From: Actinomadura rayongensis
GTDB lineage: Bacteria; Actinomycetota; Actinomycetes; Streptosporangiales; Streptosporangiaceae
DNA: 64,000 nt
NCBI RefSeq assembly: GCF_009831215.1
Contig: NZ_WUTW01000004.1
Location: 372,001-436,000 of the forward strand
Reading direction: 5' to 3'
The translations under genes and the position numbers were made by a program. Positions 48,894 through 57,352 of this stretch are shown piece after piece. The notes below the pieces were generated by a model. The model was not told the DNA's origin, did not search any database, and was given only the letters and a program-made list of their open reading frames with translations. The first letter of the stretch is position 1. Each line of letters begins with the position of its first letter.

Positions 48894-49736
48894 TCACCGC
48901 GCGGGGATGCGCTCCAGAACGCCCCCGGCGAACACGTCGTACAGGCCGAGCGGCTCCAGGTGGACGTAGCCGATGTGGCAGTCGCACACCGCCAGCGGGC
49001 ACGGACGGGGCCGCAGCGCCGCGCGGAACGACCCGTCGTAGAGGTTGCCGAGCACGTCCGGCACGAAGTGGCAGCGCCGGACCGTCCCGTCGCCGTCCAC
49101 CGAGACCACGCTGTCGCCCGTCCGGCAGGGCAGGCCGCGGCTCGGGTGCGCGCGGCGGCTGTGCCCGAACAGCGGGTCCAGGGCCGTCCAGTCGGCCGCC
49201 TCGGCGTCGGTGTAGGTACGCCCCTCGGCGGCGTTGACCCACAGGTAGACGCCCGACGGCAGGTCGGCGCGCAGGCGGCGCGCGGCGTCCAGGTGCTCGG
49301 GCTGCCCGACGATCCCGACGCTGAACCGCACCCCGCGCTCGTCCAGCTCGCGGCACCGCCCGAGGAAGCGCTCGTAGGGCACCTGGCCGGGATGGTAGGT
49401 GGCCCACAGCGCGAGCCGGGACCGATCGGCGTCGTCCGTCCAACCGACGCGGTGGCTGAGGTTGGTCTGGATCGCGACGCGCTCGACGTGCGGCAGCAGG
49501 CTCAGCTCCACCAGCGCCCGCCGGTACCAGGACCGGACGAGCCCCTCCCCCCACGGCGTGAACAGCACCGACACCGGATGCCCGCACCCGGCGACCCACG
49601 CGGTGAAGCGCTCCAGCGCGGCGCGGTCGGCGCGAAGCTGCTCGGGCGTGTCGCGGCGCTTGGCGAACGGGCAGTACGGGCAGTCGTAGTCGCAGCTCGC
49701 GAGCGGACCCCGGTACAGGATCGTGAGGTGGTCCAT
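48894..49736 (-). CDS. STM4011-family radical SAM protein
   Basis: A 280-residue radical SAM enzyme. The [4Fe-4S]/SAM motif is Cys15-x3-Cys19-x2-Cys22 in SCDYDCPYC. Additional Cys near the end (RPCPLAVCDCHIGYVH) could hold an auxiliary cluster as in SPASM-type enzymes. It is the last gene of a seven-gene operon and its ATG overlaps the stop of the STM4012 gene (TGATG). The substrate is unknown. The family is named after a Salmonella operon of unknown function and always travels with STM4012-4015 relatives. Confidence 0.88.
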   Translation of the reverse strand: MDHLTILYRGPLASCDYDCPYCPFAKRRDTPEQLRADRAALERFTAWVAGCGHPVSVLFTPWGEGLVRSWYRRALVELSLLPHVERVAIQTNLSHRVGWTDDADRSRLALWATYHPGQVPYERFLGRCRELDERGVRFSVGIVGQPEHLDAARRLRADLPSGVYLWVNAAEGRTYTDAEAADWTALDPLFGHSRRAHPSRGLPCRTGDSVVSVDGDGTVRRCHFVPDVLGNLYDGSFRAALRPRPCPLAVCDCHIGYVHLEPLGLYDVFAGGVLERIPAR

Positions 49737-51031
49737 CAGCGGGCCTCGTAGGCGTCCATGAGCGCGCGGACGCGTGGGGAGAACAGCGCGGGCCCGATCG
49801 CGTCGGAGTGCGCGAGCCCTTCGGGCGTGAGCCGCAGGACGTCCGGGGTCTCGGTCAGCCAGCCCCGCTCGGCGAACGGCGCGAGGTCCAGGTGGTCGGC
49901 CGCGTCGCCGCCGAACCGGGCGCGGTAGGCGGCGCGGTCCAGGCCGGCGGCCTGCAGCAGGGACTGGACGGCGTGCCGGCGGCGCCGCTCGTCCTCGTCC
50001 AGCGCGAACCCGACGCGGGCGGTGGTGAAGTCGCGGGCGGCCACGTAGTCGTCGATGATCGCCCGGACGTGCCGCGCCTCGACCGCGTACTCGAACGAGT
50101 AGTGCAGCGCGGCCGTGTAGGAGCGCGCGCCGGCGCCGAGGCCGACCATCCCGTCGGTCTGGCAGCAGTACTCGGTGCCGCCGCCGGTGCCGGGACGGCG
50201 GAACATCCGCATCGACACCTGTTCGTATCCGGCGGCGAGCAGGTGGTCGCGGCCGAGCCGGTACAGCTCCAGGCGGTGGTCGTCCCAGTCGCGGGCGCAG
50301 CGGCCGAGCCCGGTCAGCGGCCGGACGTACAGCGGGTACAGGTACAGCTCCTCCGGCTCCCAGGCCAGCGCGGCGTCCAGCGACTGACGCCAGGTCGCCG
50401 GGGTCTGGCCGTCGATGCCGTAGATGAGGTCGATGTTGAGGACGTCGAACCCGGCCGCGCGGATCCGGCCGAGGGCGGCCTCCACCTCGGCGCGCTTCTG
50501 CGGACGGACGGCCGCGCGCGCCTCCTCGTCCAGGAAGCTCTGCACGCCGATGGAGATCCGGGTGGCGCCGTGCTCGGCGAGGACGGCGAGCCGGTCCGTG
50601 GTGGCCGTCGCCGGGGACGTCTCGACGCCGAGCGGCACGCCCGGGGCGAACCGTCCGGCGATCCGGCAGAGCCGGTCCAGCTCGGGCGCGGTGAGGTAGG
50701 TGGGGGTGCCGCCGCCGAACGCGGCCGTCGCGAACGTGGCCGGGCCGAGCGCGGCGGCGACCGCGTCGGCCTGCCGGTCGAGCGCGTCGAGGTAGGCGCG
50801 GGTCAGCTCGTCCGGCGCGCCCGTGCGGGTGAACAGGTTGCAGAAGCCGCAGCGCATCTCGCAGAACGGGACGTGCAGGTAGAGGAAGAGGGCGTCGCGG
50901 GCCTCGTCCGCCCAGACGTCGGCGAGCGACGGCGCGGGGTCGAGCGGCCGGTACGCCGTCTTGTGCGGGTAGGCGTAGACGTAGGAGCGGTAGACGTCGC
51001 TCGTCGTCCGGTCGATCAGTTCAGCGGTCAT
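49736..51031 (-). CDS. STM4012-family radical SAM protein (HemW-like)
   Basis: A 431-residue radical SAM protein with Cys57-x3-Cys61-x2-Cys64 in PFCEMRCGFCN, followed by the HemN/HemW-type landmarks FGGGTPTYL, VETSPATATTDRL, ISIGVQSFLDEE and NIDLIYGIDGQT. Both this cluster order and the C-terminal domain resemble HemW, a heme chaperone, but in this operon it is a separate family. The ATG at 51031 overlaps the STM4013 stop (ATGA). Two different radical SAM enzymes in one operon suggest a two-step modification. Confidence 0.9.
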   Translation of the reverse strand: MTAELIDRTTSDVYRSYVYAYPHKTAYRPLDPAPSLADVWADEARDALFLYLHVPFCEMRCGFCNLFTRTGAPDELTRAYLDALDRQADAVAAALGPATFATAAFGGGTPTYLTAPELDRLCRIAGRFAPGVPLGVETSPATATTDRLAVLAEHGATRISIGVQSFLDEEARAAVRPQKRAEVEAALGRIRAAGFDVLNIDLIYGIDGQTPATWRQSLDAALAWEPEELYLYPLYVRPLTGLGRCARDWDDHRLELYRLGRDHLLAAGYEQVSMRMFRRPGTGGGTEYCCQTDGMVGLGAGARSYTAALHYSFEYAVEARHVRAIIDDYVAARDFTTARVGFALDEDERRRRHAVQSLLQAAGLDRAAYRARFGGDAADHLDLAPFAERGWLTETPDVLRLTPEGLAHSDAIGPALFSPRVRALMDAYEAR

Positions 51032-51819
51032 GTCAGGAGGAACTCCCCGTACGGAACGGTCCAGACGACCTCGTGGCCGATCCGGTGCCCGGTGTGGCCG
51101 TCCTCCCCGTAGGCGGTGCCGTGGTCGGAGCAGACGATCACCAGGCTGGGCCGCCGCAGCAGGCCGAACAGGCGGCCGAGGTCGGCGTCGGCGTGGCGGA
51201 GCGCGGCGGCGTGGCTGGCGCGGGTGTCGCCGTCCGCGCGGGTCGCGCCGGGCAGGTAGAACCAGTTGGGCTGGTGCAGCGCGGCGACGTTGAGCAGCAG
51301 GAACAGCCGCCGGGACGCGGGCAGCCCGGCGAGGACGGCCGCGATCCGGTCGACCTGGTGGCGCAGCGAATCGGGGTCGGTCACGCCGAACTCCGGCTCC
51401 CAGTGCGCCTCGGCGAACAGCGACGGCAGCGCCGAGCCGAGCGCGGTCCGGTTGTTGAAGAACCCGACGCCGCCGACGCAGACCGTGTGATACCCGGCGG
51501 CGGCCAGGCCCGTGGGCAGGTCGGCGGCGTCGAACGTCCAGGTGCCCGGCGCGGTGGTCTCGCTGCCGGGGAACGCGGCGGCGAACAGGCGCGGGTGCGG
51601 GCCGGGCGCGGCCGGGGTGGGCAGGAACCCGGCGAGCATCGCGGCGTGCGCGGCGTAGGTGAAGCTGCCGGGGGTGTGCCGCCTCTCCCAGCGTCCGCCG
51701 GGCAGGACGGCCGCCAGGTTCGGCGTCTCCCCCGCCGCGCACAGTTCCTCGGCGACGTCGTGGCGCAGCGTGTCCAGGGTGATCAGGACGATGTCGTGCG
51801 TCCCGACGATCCGGTTCAT
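51028..51819 (-). CDS. STM4013-family sulfatase-like hydrolase
   Basis: A 263-residue protein of the alkaline phosphatase/sulfatase fold: IVLITLDTLRHDV at the start holds the first metal Asp and the nucleophile Thr, and VCSDHGTAYGEDGHTGHRIGHE near the end holds the remaining metal ligands. There is no signal peptide. No sulfatase-type Cys/Ser modification motif (CxPxR) is visible, so it is more like a phosphodiesterase or phosphotransferase. Start ATG at 51819 overlaps the STM4014 stop. Confidence 0.86.
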   Translation of the reverse strand: MNRIVGTHDIVLITLDTLRHDVAEELCAAGETPNLAAVLPGGRWERRHTPGSFTYAAHAAMLAGFLPTPAAPGPHPRLFAAAFPGSETTAPGTWTFDAADLPTGLAAAGYHTVCVGGVGFFNNRTALGSALPSLFAEAHWEPEFGVTDPDSLRHQVDRIAAVLAGLPASRRLFLLLNVAALHQPNWFYLPGATRADGDTRASHAAALRHADADLGRLFGLLRRPSLVIVCSDHGTAYGEDGHTGHRIGHEVVWTVPYGEFLLT

Positions 51820-52889
51820 GTCGAGCACAGCGCCTCCCGCGCGGCGGCGATCTGCGCGGCGTAGGCGTCGCGGCCTTCGGCGGGGCCGCCGGGCAGGCCG
51901 GTGAGGTTCGGCAGCAGGTCGCCGAACGCGTTGACCTCGCCGACCGCGACGCGGCGTCCGCCGAGCCCGACCAGCAGGTCCACGCCGACCATGAGCGTGC
52001 CGGGGAAGCACGCCGCCGCCCGAACGCAGACGTCGAGGGCGGCGGCGAACCCGTCCGGGCCGAGCAGGGCGCGGACGGCGCCGAGGTCCCCGCGCGTCCC
52101 GCCGAGGTGCAGGTTGGTGAGCGGGCCGGTGCCGACGCGGGCGACGGCGTGGGTCGGGACGCCGCCGACGACGACCACGCGCAGGTCGAACGGACGGCCG
52201 TCCAGCGACGCCTTCGGCAGCCACCGCTCGACGTGCAGCCCGTCCGGGGCGAGCGCGCCGATCAGCGCCGCGACCTCGTCCTCGGTCTCGTAGGAGCGCA
52301 GCCGCAGCGAGTTGAGGAGCCCGCCGGGGCCGAACGCGGCGGGCGTCATGGCCTTGACGCGTCCCGGCGCGGTCTGCAGCGCGACCACGCCGGAGCCGGA
52401 CGACCCGTGCGCGGGCTTGACGAACACGCGCGGCTCGCCCGCGTCCGCCATTGCCGCGCGCAGCTCCGCGTACCCGGTGACCTGCGGCAACGCGGGCGGC
52501 ACCGGCACCCCGGCGGCGGCGAGCCGGGCGTGGCAGCGGCGCTTGTCGAACATGACCGCGATCTCGTCGGCGTCGCAGGTGCGGCGGAGCCCGGCCGCGT
52601 CCGCCGCCGCGACGACCCGGCGCAGCGCGGCGGTGAACGCCGCGTACCAGGCCGCGCCGCCGCCGACGCGCGCCGGGTCGCCGGGGCCGCGCAGCAGCGC
52701 GTCGGTCTCTGGGCTCTCGCCGGGCGAGTCGACCCGCAGCACGGTGCCCGGGTCGAGGACGAGCGGGGCGCCGCGCAGCACGTCCGGCCAGCCGACGACG
52801 TCCGGGTCGGGCAGCCCGGCCGCCCGGCAGGCCGCGCCGAACAGCGCGACCCGCCGGTCGCCGGGCGACCCGACGACGGTGTACCTCAC
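51816..52889 (-). CDS. STM4014-family ATP-grasp protein
   Basis: A 357-residue ATP-grasp enzyme: FDKRRCHARLAAAGVPVPPAL, then the nucleotide-binding EPRVFVKPAHGSSGSGVVAL, and the metal region VGVDLLVGLGGRRVAVGEVNAFGDLLPN (in parts) with the Glu-x-Asn. ATP-grasp enzymes join an acid to an amine or thiol and are frequent in peptide-modifying pathways. The GTG at 52889 overlaps the stop of the first STM4015 gene. Fits with the radical SAM partners in a possible peptide or small-molecule modification pathway. Confidence 0.85.
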   Translation of the reverse strand: MRYTVVGSPGDRRVALFGAACRAAGLPDPDVVGWPDVLRGAPLVLDPGTVLRVDSPGESPETDALLRGPGDPARVGGGAAWYAAFTAALRRVVAAADAAGLRRTCDADEIAVMFDKRRCHARLAAAGVPVPPALPQVTGYAELRAAMADAGEPRVFVKPAHGSSGSGVVALQTAPGRVKAMTPAAFGPGGLLNSLRLRSYETEDEVAALIGALAPDGLHVERWLPKASLDGRPFDLRVVVVGGVPTHAVARVGTGPLTNLHLGGTRGDLGAVRALLGPDGFAAALDVCVRAAACFPGTLMVGVDLLVGLGGRRVAVGEVNAFGDLLPNLTGLPGGPAEGRDAYAAQIAAAREALCST

Positions 52890-53809
52890 TCGGCGACCGC
52901 CACGAAGCGCCAGTCCTCGTCCGGGTCCTCCTGCTCGGCGAGGTCGACGTCGACGCCGGGCAGCGCGGCGCGCACCCGCTCGATCATCGGGTCGGTGACG
53001 AAGTGGTGGTGCAGGTCGAGTTTCCGCAGGTGGGTGAGCGGCTGCCCGGCCAGCAAAGCTTCGGCGCCCTCGTCGCCGAGCGCGCCGAGCGCGAGGCTCA
53101 GCGACTCCAGCCGCGCCACGACCGGCGCGCCCGCGAGCGCCGCCGCGATCTCGTCGGCGATCTCGGCGTTCTCCAGCCCGAGGTGCCTCAGCGCGGGGAA
53201 CCGCTCGCCGCCGAGGACGGGCGCGAGATCCGCGACGGTCGCGCTCCCGCCGTACTCGTCGGTGCCGAGCCACAGGTCCAGGTGCTCCAGCGCGGGCAGC
53301 TCGGACGCGCCGACCGCGCGCACGACGTCCGCGGGCAGCCCGCCGGTCTCGAACCGCAGCGTCTTCAGCGCGTCGCTCTTGAGCGGTTCGAGCCGCAGGC
53401 CCTCCGAGCCCCGGACGTCGAAGCGCTCCAGGTCGGGGAACGCGGCGAGGAGCGGGCCGATGTCGCCGTGCTCGATCCACGACACCTCCGACTCCTCCAG
53501 CACGATCTCGCCGAAGAACAGCGACCGCAGGTTCGGGAAGCGGTCGGCGGCGTCGGCCACCAGGGAGACGGGGTAGTTGGCGTTGCCGCGCTCGCTCGGC
53601 CCCCAGTACCCGACGACCAGCGCCGTGACCTCGGCGGTGTCGACCGTGTCGAGGAAGCGCGCCCACAGCTTCGCGAACGCGCCCTCCTTGTAGCCCTCGG
53701 CGCGCACCCGCCACGCGTGCCCGGCGGCCGGGACGTCCGGCGTGGAGCGGGACGTGAACTCGGCGATCGGCAGGCCCGCGTACTCGGTGATGTGCCGGCT
53801 GATGGTCAT
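52886..53809 (-). CDS. STM4015-family leucine-rich repeat protein, copy 1
   Basis: A 307-residue leucine-rich repeat protein. Repeats such as FPNLRSLFFGEI, FPDLERFDVRG, LKTLRFETG, LPALEHLDLWLG, FPALRHLGLENAEI and LTHLRKLDLHHHFV form the solenoid. It ends in RFVAVAE, a tail shared by all three copies. It directly precedes and overlaps the STM4014 gene. In the family the protein may serve as scaffold or as the protein that is modified; neither is proven. Copies 1 and 2 are very similar and share nearly identical DNA stretches of about 80 bases. Confidence 0.87.
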   Translation of the reverse strand: MTISRHITEYAGLPIAEFTSRSTPDVPAAGHAWRVRAEGYKEGAFAKLWARFLDTVDTAEVTALVVGYWGPSERGNANYPVSLVADAADRFPNLRSLFFGEIVLEESEVSWIEHGDIGPLLAAFPDLERFDVRGSEGLRLEPLKSDALKTLRFETGGLPADVVRAVGASELPALEHLDLWLGTDEYGGSATVADLAPVLGGERFPALRHLGLENAEIADEIAAALAGAPVVARLESLSLALGALGDEGAEALLAGQPLTHLRKLDLHHHFVTDPMIERVRAALPGVDVDLAEQEDPDEDWRFVAVAE

Positions 53810-53818
53810 GGGTTCCCT

Positions 53819-54760
53819 TTACTCGGAGACGGTGATGAAACGGTTCTCGCGTCCGGCGGCGCCCTGGTCGCCCGCGTCGATCTCGACGCCGGGCAGCGCC
53901 GCGCGGAGCCGCTCGACCAGCGCGTCGCCGACGAAGTGGTGGTGCAGGTCGAGTTTCCGCAGGTGGGTGAGCGGCTGCCCGGCCAGCAGCGCTTCGGCGC
54001 CCTCGTCGCCGAGCGTGCCGTGGGCGAGGCTCAGCGACTCCAGCCGCGCCACGACCGGCGCGCCCGCCAGCGCGGACGCGAGCCAGTCGGCGATCTCGGA
54101 GTTCTCCAGCCCGAGGTGCTTGAGCGCCGGGAACCGCTCGCCGCCGAGGACGGGCGCCAGCTCGTCCGGCGTGACGTCCCCGCCGTACATGCGGGTGCCG
54201 AGCCACAGGTCCAGGTGCTCCAGCGCGGGCAGCTCGGACGCGGCGAGCGCGCGGACGACCGTCGCGGGCAGCCCGCCGGTCTCGAACCGCAGCGTCTTCA
54301 GCGCGTCGCTCTTGACCGGCTCGAACACCAGGCCCTCCGAGCCGCGCACGTCGAGCCGTTCCAGCCCGGGGAACGCGGCGAAGATCGGCCCGATGTCGGT
54401 GTGCTCGATCCAGGACACCTCCGACTCCTCCAGCACGATGTCGCCGAGGAACAGCGACCGCAGCTTCGGGAAGCGGGACGCCGCGCCGGTCAGCAGCGCC
54501 ACGGGGTCGGCCGTGTGCTCGTCGTACTCCGCGCCCCAGTAGCCGATCACCAGCGCGCTGATCTGCGTGGTGTCGACGGTGTCGAGGAACAGGTTCCAGA
54601 CCTCGTTGAACGGGGTCTCGTCGAACTCGGTGCGGACGCGCCAGGCGTGGTCGCCGGCCGGGGGCAGCGGCGGCGCGCCCTCGGCGTCGATCACGTACTC
54701 GTTGGTGAACTCCGCGACGAGCTGACCCGCGTAGGTGTCCAGGTGGTCGTTGATGGTCAT
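53819..54760 (-). CDS. STM4015-family leucine-rich repeat protein, copy 2
   Basis: A 313-residue paralogue of the neighbouring STM4015 protein, with the same repeat order (ESEVSWIEHTDIGPIFAAFPGLERLDVRG, LPALEHLDLWLGT, FPALKHLGLENSEI, LTHLRKLDLHHHFVGD, all read in parts) and the tail RFITVSE. It differs chiefly in the N-terminal 80 residues, which contain an insert EYDEHTADP. Gap of nine bases to copy 1 and 24 to copy 3. Confidence 0.87.
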   Translation of the reverse strand: MTINDHLDTYAGQLVAEFTNEYVIDAEGAPPLPPAGDHAWRVRTEFDETPFNEVWNLFLDTVDTTQISALVIGYWGAEYDEHTADPVALLTGAASRFPKLRSLFLGDIVLEESEVSWIEHTDIGPIFAAFPGLERLDVRGSEGLVFEPVKSDALKTLRFETGGLPATVVRALAASELPALEHLDLWLGTRMYGGDVTPDELAPVLGGERFPALKHLGLENSEIADWLASALAGAPVVARLESLSLAHGTLGDEGAEALLAGQPLTHLRKLDLHHHFVGDALVERLRAALPGVEIDAGDQGAAGRENRFITVSE

Positions 54761-54784
54761 CGGGGGGATGCGCCTTTCAGGGGG

Positions 54785-55735
54785 TTATTCGGCGACGGCG
54801 ATGAAGCGGAACGCGCGGTCGCCGACGAGGGACGGGCTCCGGGGGCGGCTCAGGTCCACGTCGGTGCCGGGGAGCGCGGCGCGGAGCTTGGCAGTCAGCG
54901 GTTCGCCGATGTAGTGGTGGTGCAGGTTGAGTTTCCGCAGGTGGGTGAGGGGCTGGCCGGTCAGGAGGGCTTCGGCGCCGGGGTCGGACAGGGCGCCGAG
55001 GGCGAGGCTCAGCGACTCCAGGTGCGCGACGAGCGGGGCGCTCGCGAGGGCCGCCGCCAGGTCGTCGGCGATCTCGGCGTCCTCCAGGCCGAGGTGGCGC
55101 AGGGCGGGCAGGCGCGTGCCGTCCAGCAGGCCGGCGAGGTCGGCGGGCGTGGCGTCGCCGCTCTGGTTCGCGGTGCCGAGCCACAGGTCCAGGTGCTCCA
55201 GCGCGGGCAGGTCGGACGCGGCGACCGCCCGGACGACCCCGGCGGGCAGTCCGGCGCTCTCGAAGCGCAGCGTCCGGAGCGCGTCGTGCCGGACGGGGTC
55301 GAGACGCAGCCCGGCCCCGCCGCGCACCTCCAGGCGCTCCAGCGCGGGGAACACGGTCAGCAGCGGCGTGATGTCGTCGTGCTCGATCCACGACATCTCG
55401 CTCATCTCGGGCGGGATCTCGCCGAGGAACAGCGCGCGCAGCGCCGGGAAGCGGTCGGCGGCCTCGGCCAGCAGCGGGACGGGGTAGTCCTCCTCGCCGT
55501 CGCCGGGCAGCCCCCACGCGCCGAAGATCAGCGCCCGGACGCGGGAGGTGTCGACCTGGTCGAGGAAGGCTGTCCAGACGTCCCGGAAGCGTTCCTCGTC
55601 GGAGACCCGCCAGGCGAGGTCGGCGGCCTCCCGCGGCGGCACGGGCGCGGGGTCGCCGTGCTCGGGCAGCCGCCCGGCGTCGAAGTCGGCGACGATCTGT
55701 CCCGCGAACTCCGTGCGCATGTCGTAGTGGTTCAT
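54785..55735 (-). CDS. STM4015-family leucine-rich repeat protein, copy 3
   Basis: A 316-residue paralogue, the most divergent of the three and the first gene of the operon. It keeps LTHLRKLNLHHHYIGEP near residue 270 and ends in FRFIAVAE, preceded by a short insert SRPRSPSLVGD. ATG at 55735 with GGAAGGG upstream; a possible -10 TAGGAC lies about 35 bases further upstream. The N-terminus MNHYDMRTEFAGQIVADFD differs from that of the other copies, which begin MTI. Confidence 0.86.
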   Translation of the reverse strand: MNHYDMRTEFAGQIVADFDAGRLPEHGDPAPVPPREAADLAWRVSDEERFRDVWTAFLDQVDTSRVRALIFGAWGLPGDGEEDYPVPLLAEAADRFPALRALFLGEIPPEMSEMSWIEHDDITPLLTVFPALERLEVRGGAGLRLDPVRHDALRTLRFESAGLPAGVVRAVAASDLPALEHLDLWLGTANQSGDATPADLAGLLDGTRLPALRHLGLEDAEIADDLAAALASAPLVAHLESLSLALGALSDPGAEALLTGQPLTHLRKLNLHHHYIGEPLTAKLRAALPGTDVDLSRPRSPSLVGDRAFRFIAVAE

Positions 55736-55806
55736 CGGCCCTTCCGGATCTTCGTCCGGACTGTCCTACCAGCCGCGAGCGACATTTCCGGCCAAGACCT
55801 AAAAAC

Positions 55807-55844
55807 GGCCCCGTTCCCGGTGCGCGAACACCGGGAGCGGGGCC
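55807..55844 (-). terminator. Rho-independent terminator of metNIQ
   Basis: GGCCCCG-T-TCCCGGTG pairs with CACCGGGA-G-CGGGGCC over a six-base loop; on the minus strand it is followed by GTTTTTAGG, a proper T-tract. It separates metQ from the STM401x operon. Confidence 0.88.
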
Positions 55845-55858
55845 ATCGGCCCGGACGG

Positions 55859-56662
55859 TCAGGACGGAAGCACCGAGCCCTGGTACTTGTCCTGGATGAA
55901 CTTGCGGACCTCGGGGCCGGTCAGCAGCGCGACCAGCTTCTTGATCTTCGGGTCGTCCTTGTCCTCGGGACGGGTGACGATCCCGTTGACGTACGGGTTG
56001 CCCGCCGCCTTCTCGCTCACCAGCGCGTCCTTGGCCGGGTTCAGCCGGGCCTCCAGCGCGTAGTTGCCGTTGATGACGGACGCGTCGACGTCGCCGAGCT
56101 GGCGCGGCAGCGACGCGGCGTCGGTCGGCCGGAACCTGATCCCCTTGGGGTTGCCCGCGACGTCCTTCTCGGTCGCGGTCTGCCCCGCGCCCGGCTTCAG
56201 CGTGATCAGGCCGTTGTCGGCGAGCAGCTTCAGCGCGCGGCCCTCGTTGGTCGGGTCGCTCGGCAGCGAGACCGTCGCGCCCTGCCGCAGCTCCTGGAGG
56301 CTCTTGACCTTCTTGGAGTAGACGCCGAGCGGTTCCAGGTGGACGCCCGCGACGAACACCAGGTGCTCGCCGGTCTTCTGGTTCGACTCCTCCAGGTACG
56401 GCTTGTGCTGGAAGTAGTTGGCGTCGAGCTGCTTGGACGCGAGCGCGGGGTTGAGCTGCTCGTACTCGCTGAACTCCTTGACCTCGATCTTGAGGCCGGC
56501 CTTGGCGGCGAGGTTGTCCTTGACGTAGGTGAGGATCTCGGCGTGCGGGACGGACGTGGCGCCGATCGTGAGCGTGTCGTCGTCGTCCGCCGATCCGCCG
56601 CACGCGGCCAGGCCGAACAGGAGCCCGGCGGACGCGACGGCGGCGGTGAGCTTGCGGAGCAC
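55859..56662 (-). CDS. metQ: Methionine-binding lipoprotein MetQ
   Basis: A 267-residue substrate-binding lipoprotein of the NlpA family. The lipobox is LFGLAAC with Cys21, followed by a flexible Gly/Asp linker. Landmarks: TLTIGATSVPHAEILTYV, the FQHKPYLEESN segment, VSLPSDPTNEGRALKLL and the C-terminal VLPS. It binds D/L-methionine at the cell surface and delivers it to MetNI. GTG start at 56662, 33 bases after metI. Last gene of the operon, followed by a terminator with T-tract. Confidence 0.95.
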   Translation of the reverse strand: MLRKLTAAVASAGLLFGLAACGGSADDDDTLTIGATSVPHAEILTYVKDNLAAKAGLKIEVKEFSEYEQLNPALASKQLDANYFQHKPYLEESNQKTGEHLVFVAGVHLEPLGVYSKKVKSLQELRQGATVSLPSDPTNEGRALKLLADNGLITLKPGAGQTATEKDVAGNPKGIRFRPTDAASLPRQLGDVDASVINGNYALEARLNPAKDALVSEKAAGNPYVNGIVTRPEDKDDPKIKKLVALLTGPEVRKFIQDKYQGSVLPS

Positions 56663-56695
56663 GGGTCGTGCCTTTCTCTTCGGGTGGGAAGCGGC

Positions 56696-57352
56696 TCAGC
56701 GGTGGCTGAGCCTGCGGGCGAGGTGGTCGCCGAGCATCTGGACGAGCGCCACCAGCACGACGAGCAGGACGACGATGACGAGCATCATCCCGGTCTCGAA
56801 CCGCTGGTAGCCGTAGCGTTTGGCGAGGTCGCCGAGCCCGCCGCCGCCGATCGCGCCCGCCATGGCCGAGTAGCCGATGAGCGCGATGACCGTCACCGTC
56901 AGGCCCGCGACGATGCCGGGCCACGCCTCGCGCAGCAGCACCTTCACGACGATCTGGCGGCGCGACGCGCCGAGCGCGAGCGCCGCCGCGATCGTCCCGG
57001 GCTCCACCTCGCGCAGCGACGTTTCGACCAGCCGCGCGTAGAACGGGATCGCGGCGATGGTGAGCGGCGGGATCGCGGCGGTCGTGCCGATGGACGTGCC
57101 GACCATCGCCGTCGTGACGGGGATCAGCGCCATCAGCAGGATGATGAACGGCACCGCGCGGCCGACGTTGACTACGAGGCCGACGAGCTTGTTGACGGGC
57201 GCGAGCGGCAGCAGCCCGTCCCGGTCGGTGACGACGAGCACGACGCCGAGCAGGACGCCGCCGAGCGCGGTGAACAGCGTCGACCACAGCGTCATCTGCA
57301 GCGTCTCGATCGTGCCCTGCCGCAGCAGCGGGAACATTTCATCCCAGGTCAT
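56696..57352 (-). CDS. metI: Methionine ABC transporter permease MetI
   Basis: A 218-residue permease with five membrane helices. The EAA loop that docks on the ATPase reads EPGTIAAALALGASRRQIVVKVLL. Start ATG 57352 overlaps the metN stop (ATGA). Length is normal for MetI. Confidence 0.95.
   Translation of the reverse strand: MTWDEMFPLLRQGTIETLQMTLWSTLFTALGGVLLGVVLVVTDRDGLLPLAPVNKLVGLVVNVGRAVPFIILLMALIPVTTAMVGTSIGTTAAIPPLTIAAIPFYARLVETSLREVEPGTIAAALALGASRRQIVVKVLLREAWPGIVAGLTVTVIALIGYSAMAGAIGGGGLGDLAKRYGYQRFETGMMLVIVVLLVVLVALVQMLGDHLARRLSHR

Noticed and set aside
48585..48970. Small plus-strand frames after the second DUF397 gene
   Set aside because: They are Arg/Ser-rich, lack ribosome sites and run into the terminator and the antisense of the STM4011 gene.
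51028..51819. True sulfatase activity of the STM4013 protein
   Set aside because: The formylglycine motif CxPxR is missing; only the general alkaline-phosphatase fold is supported.
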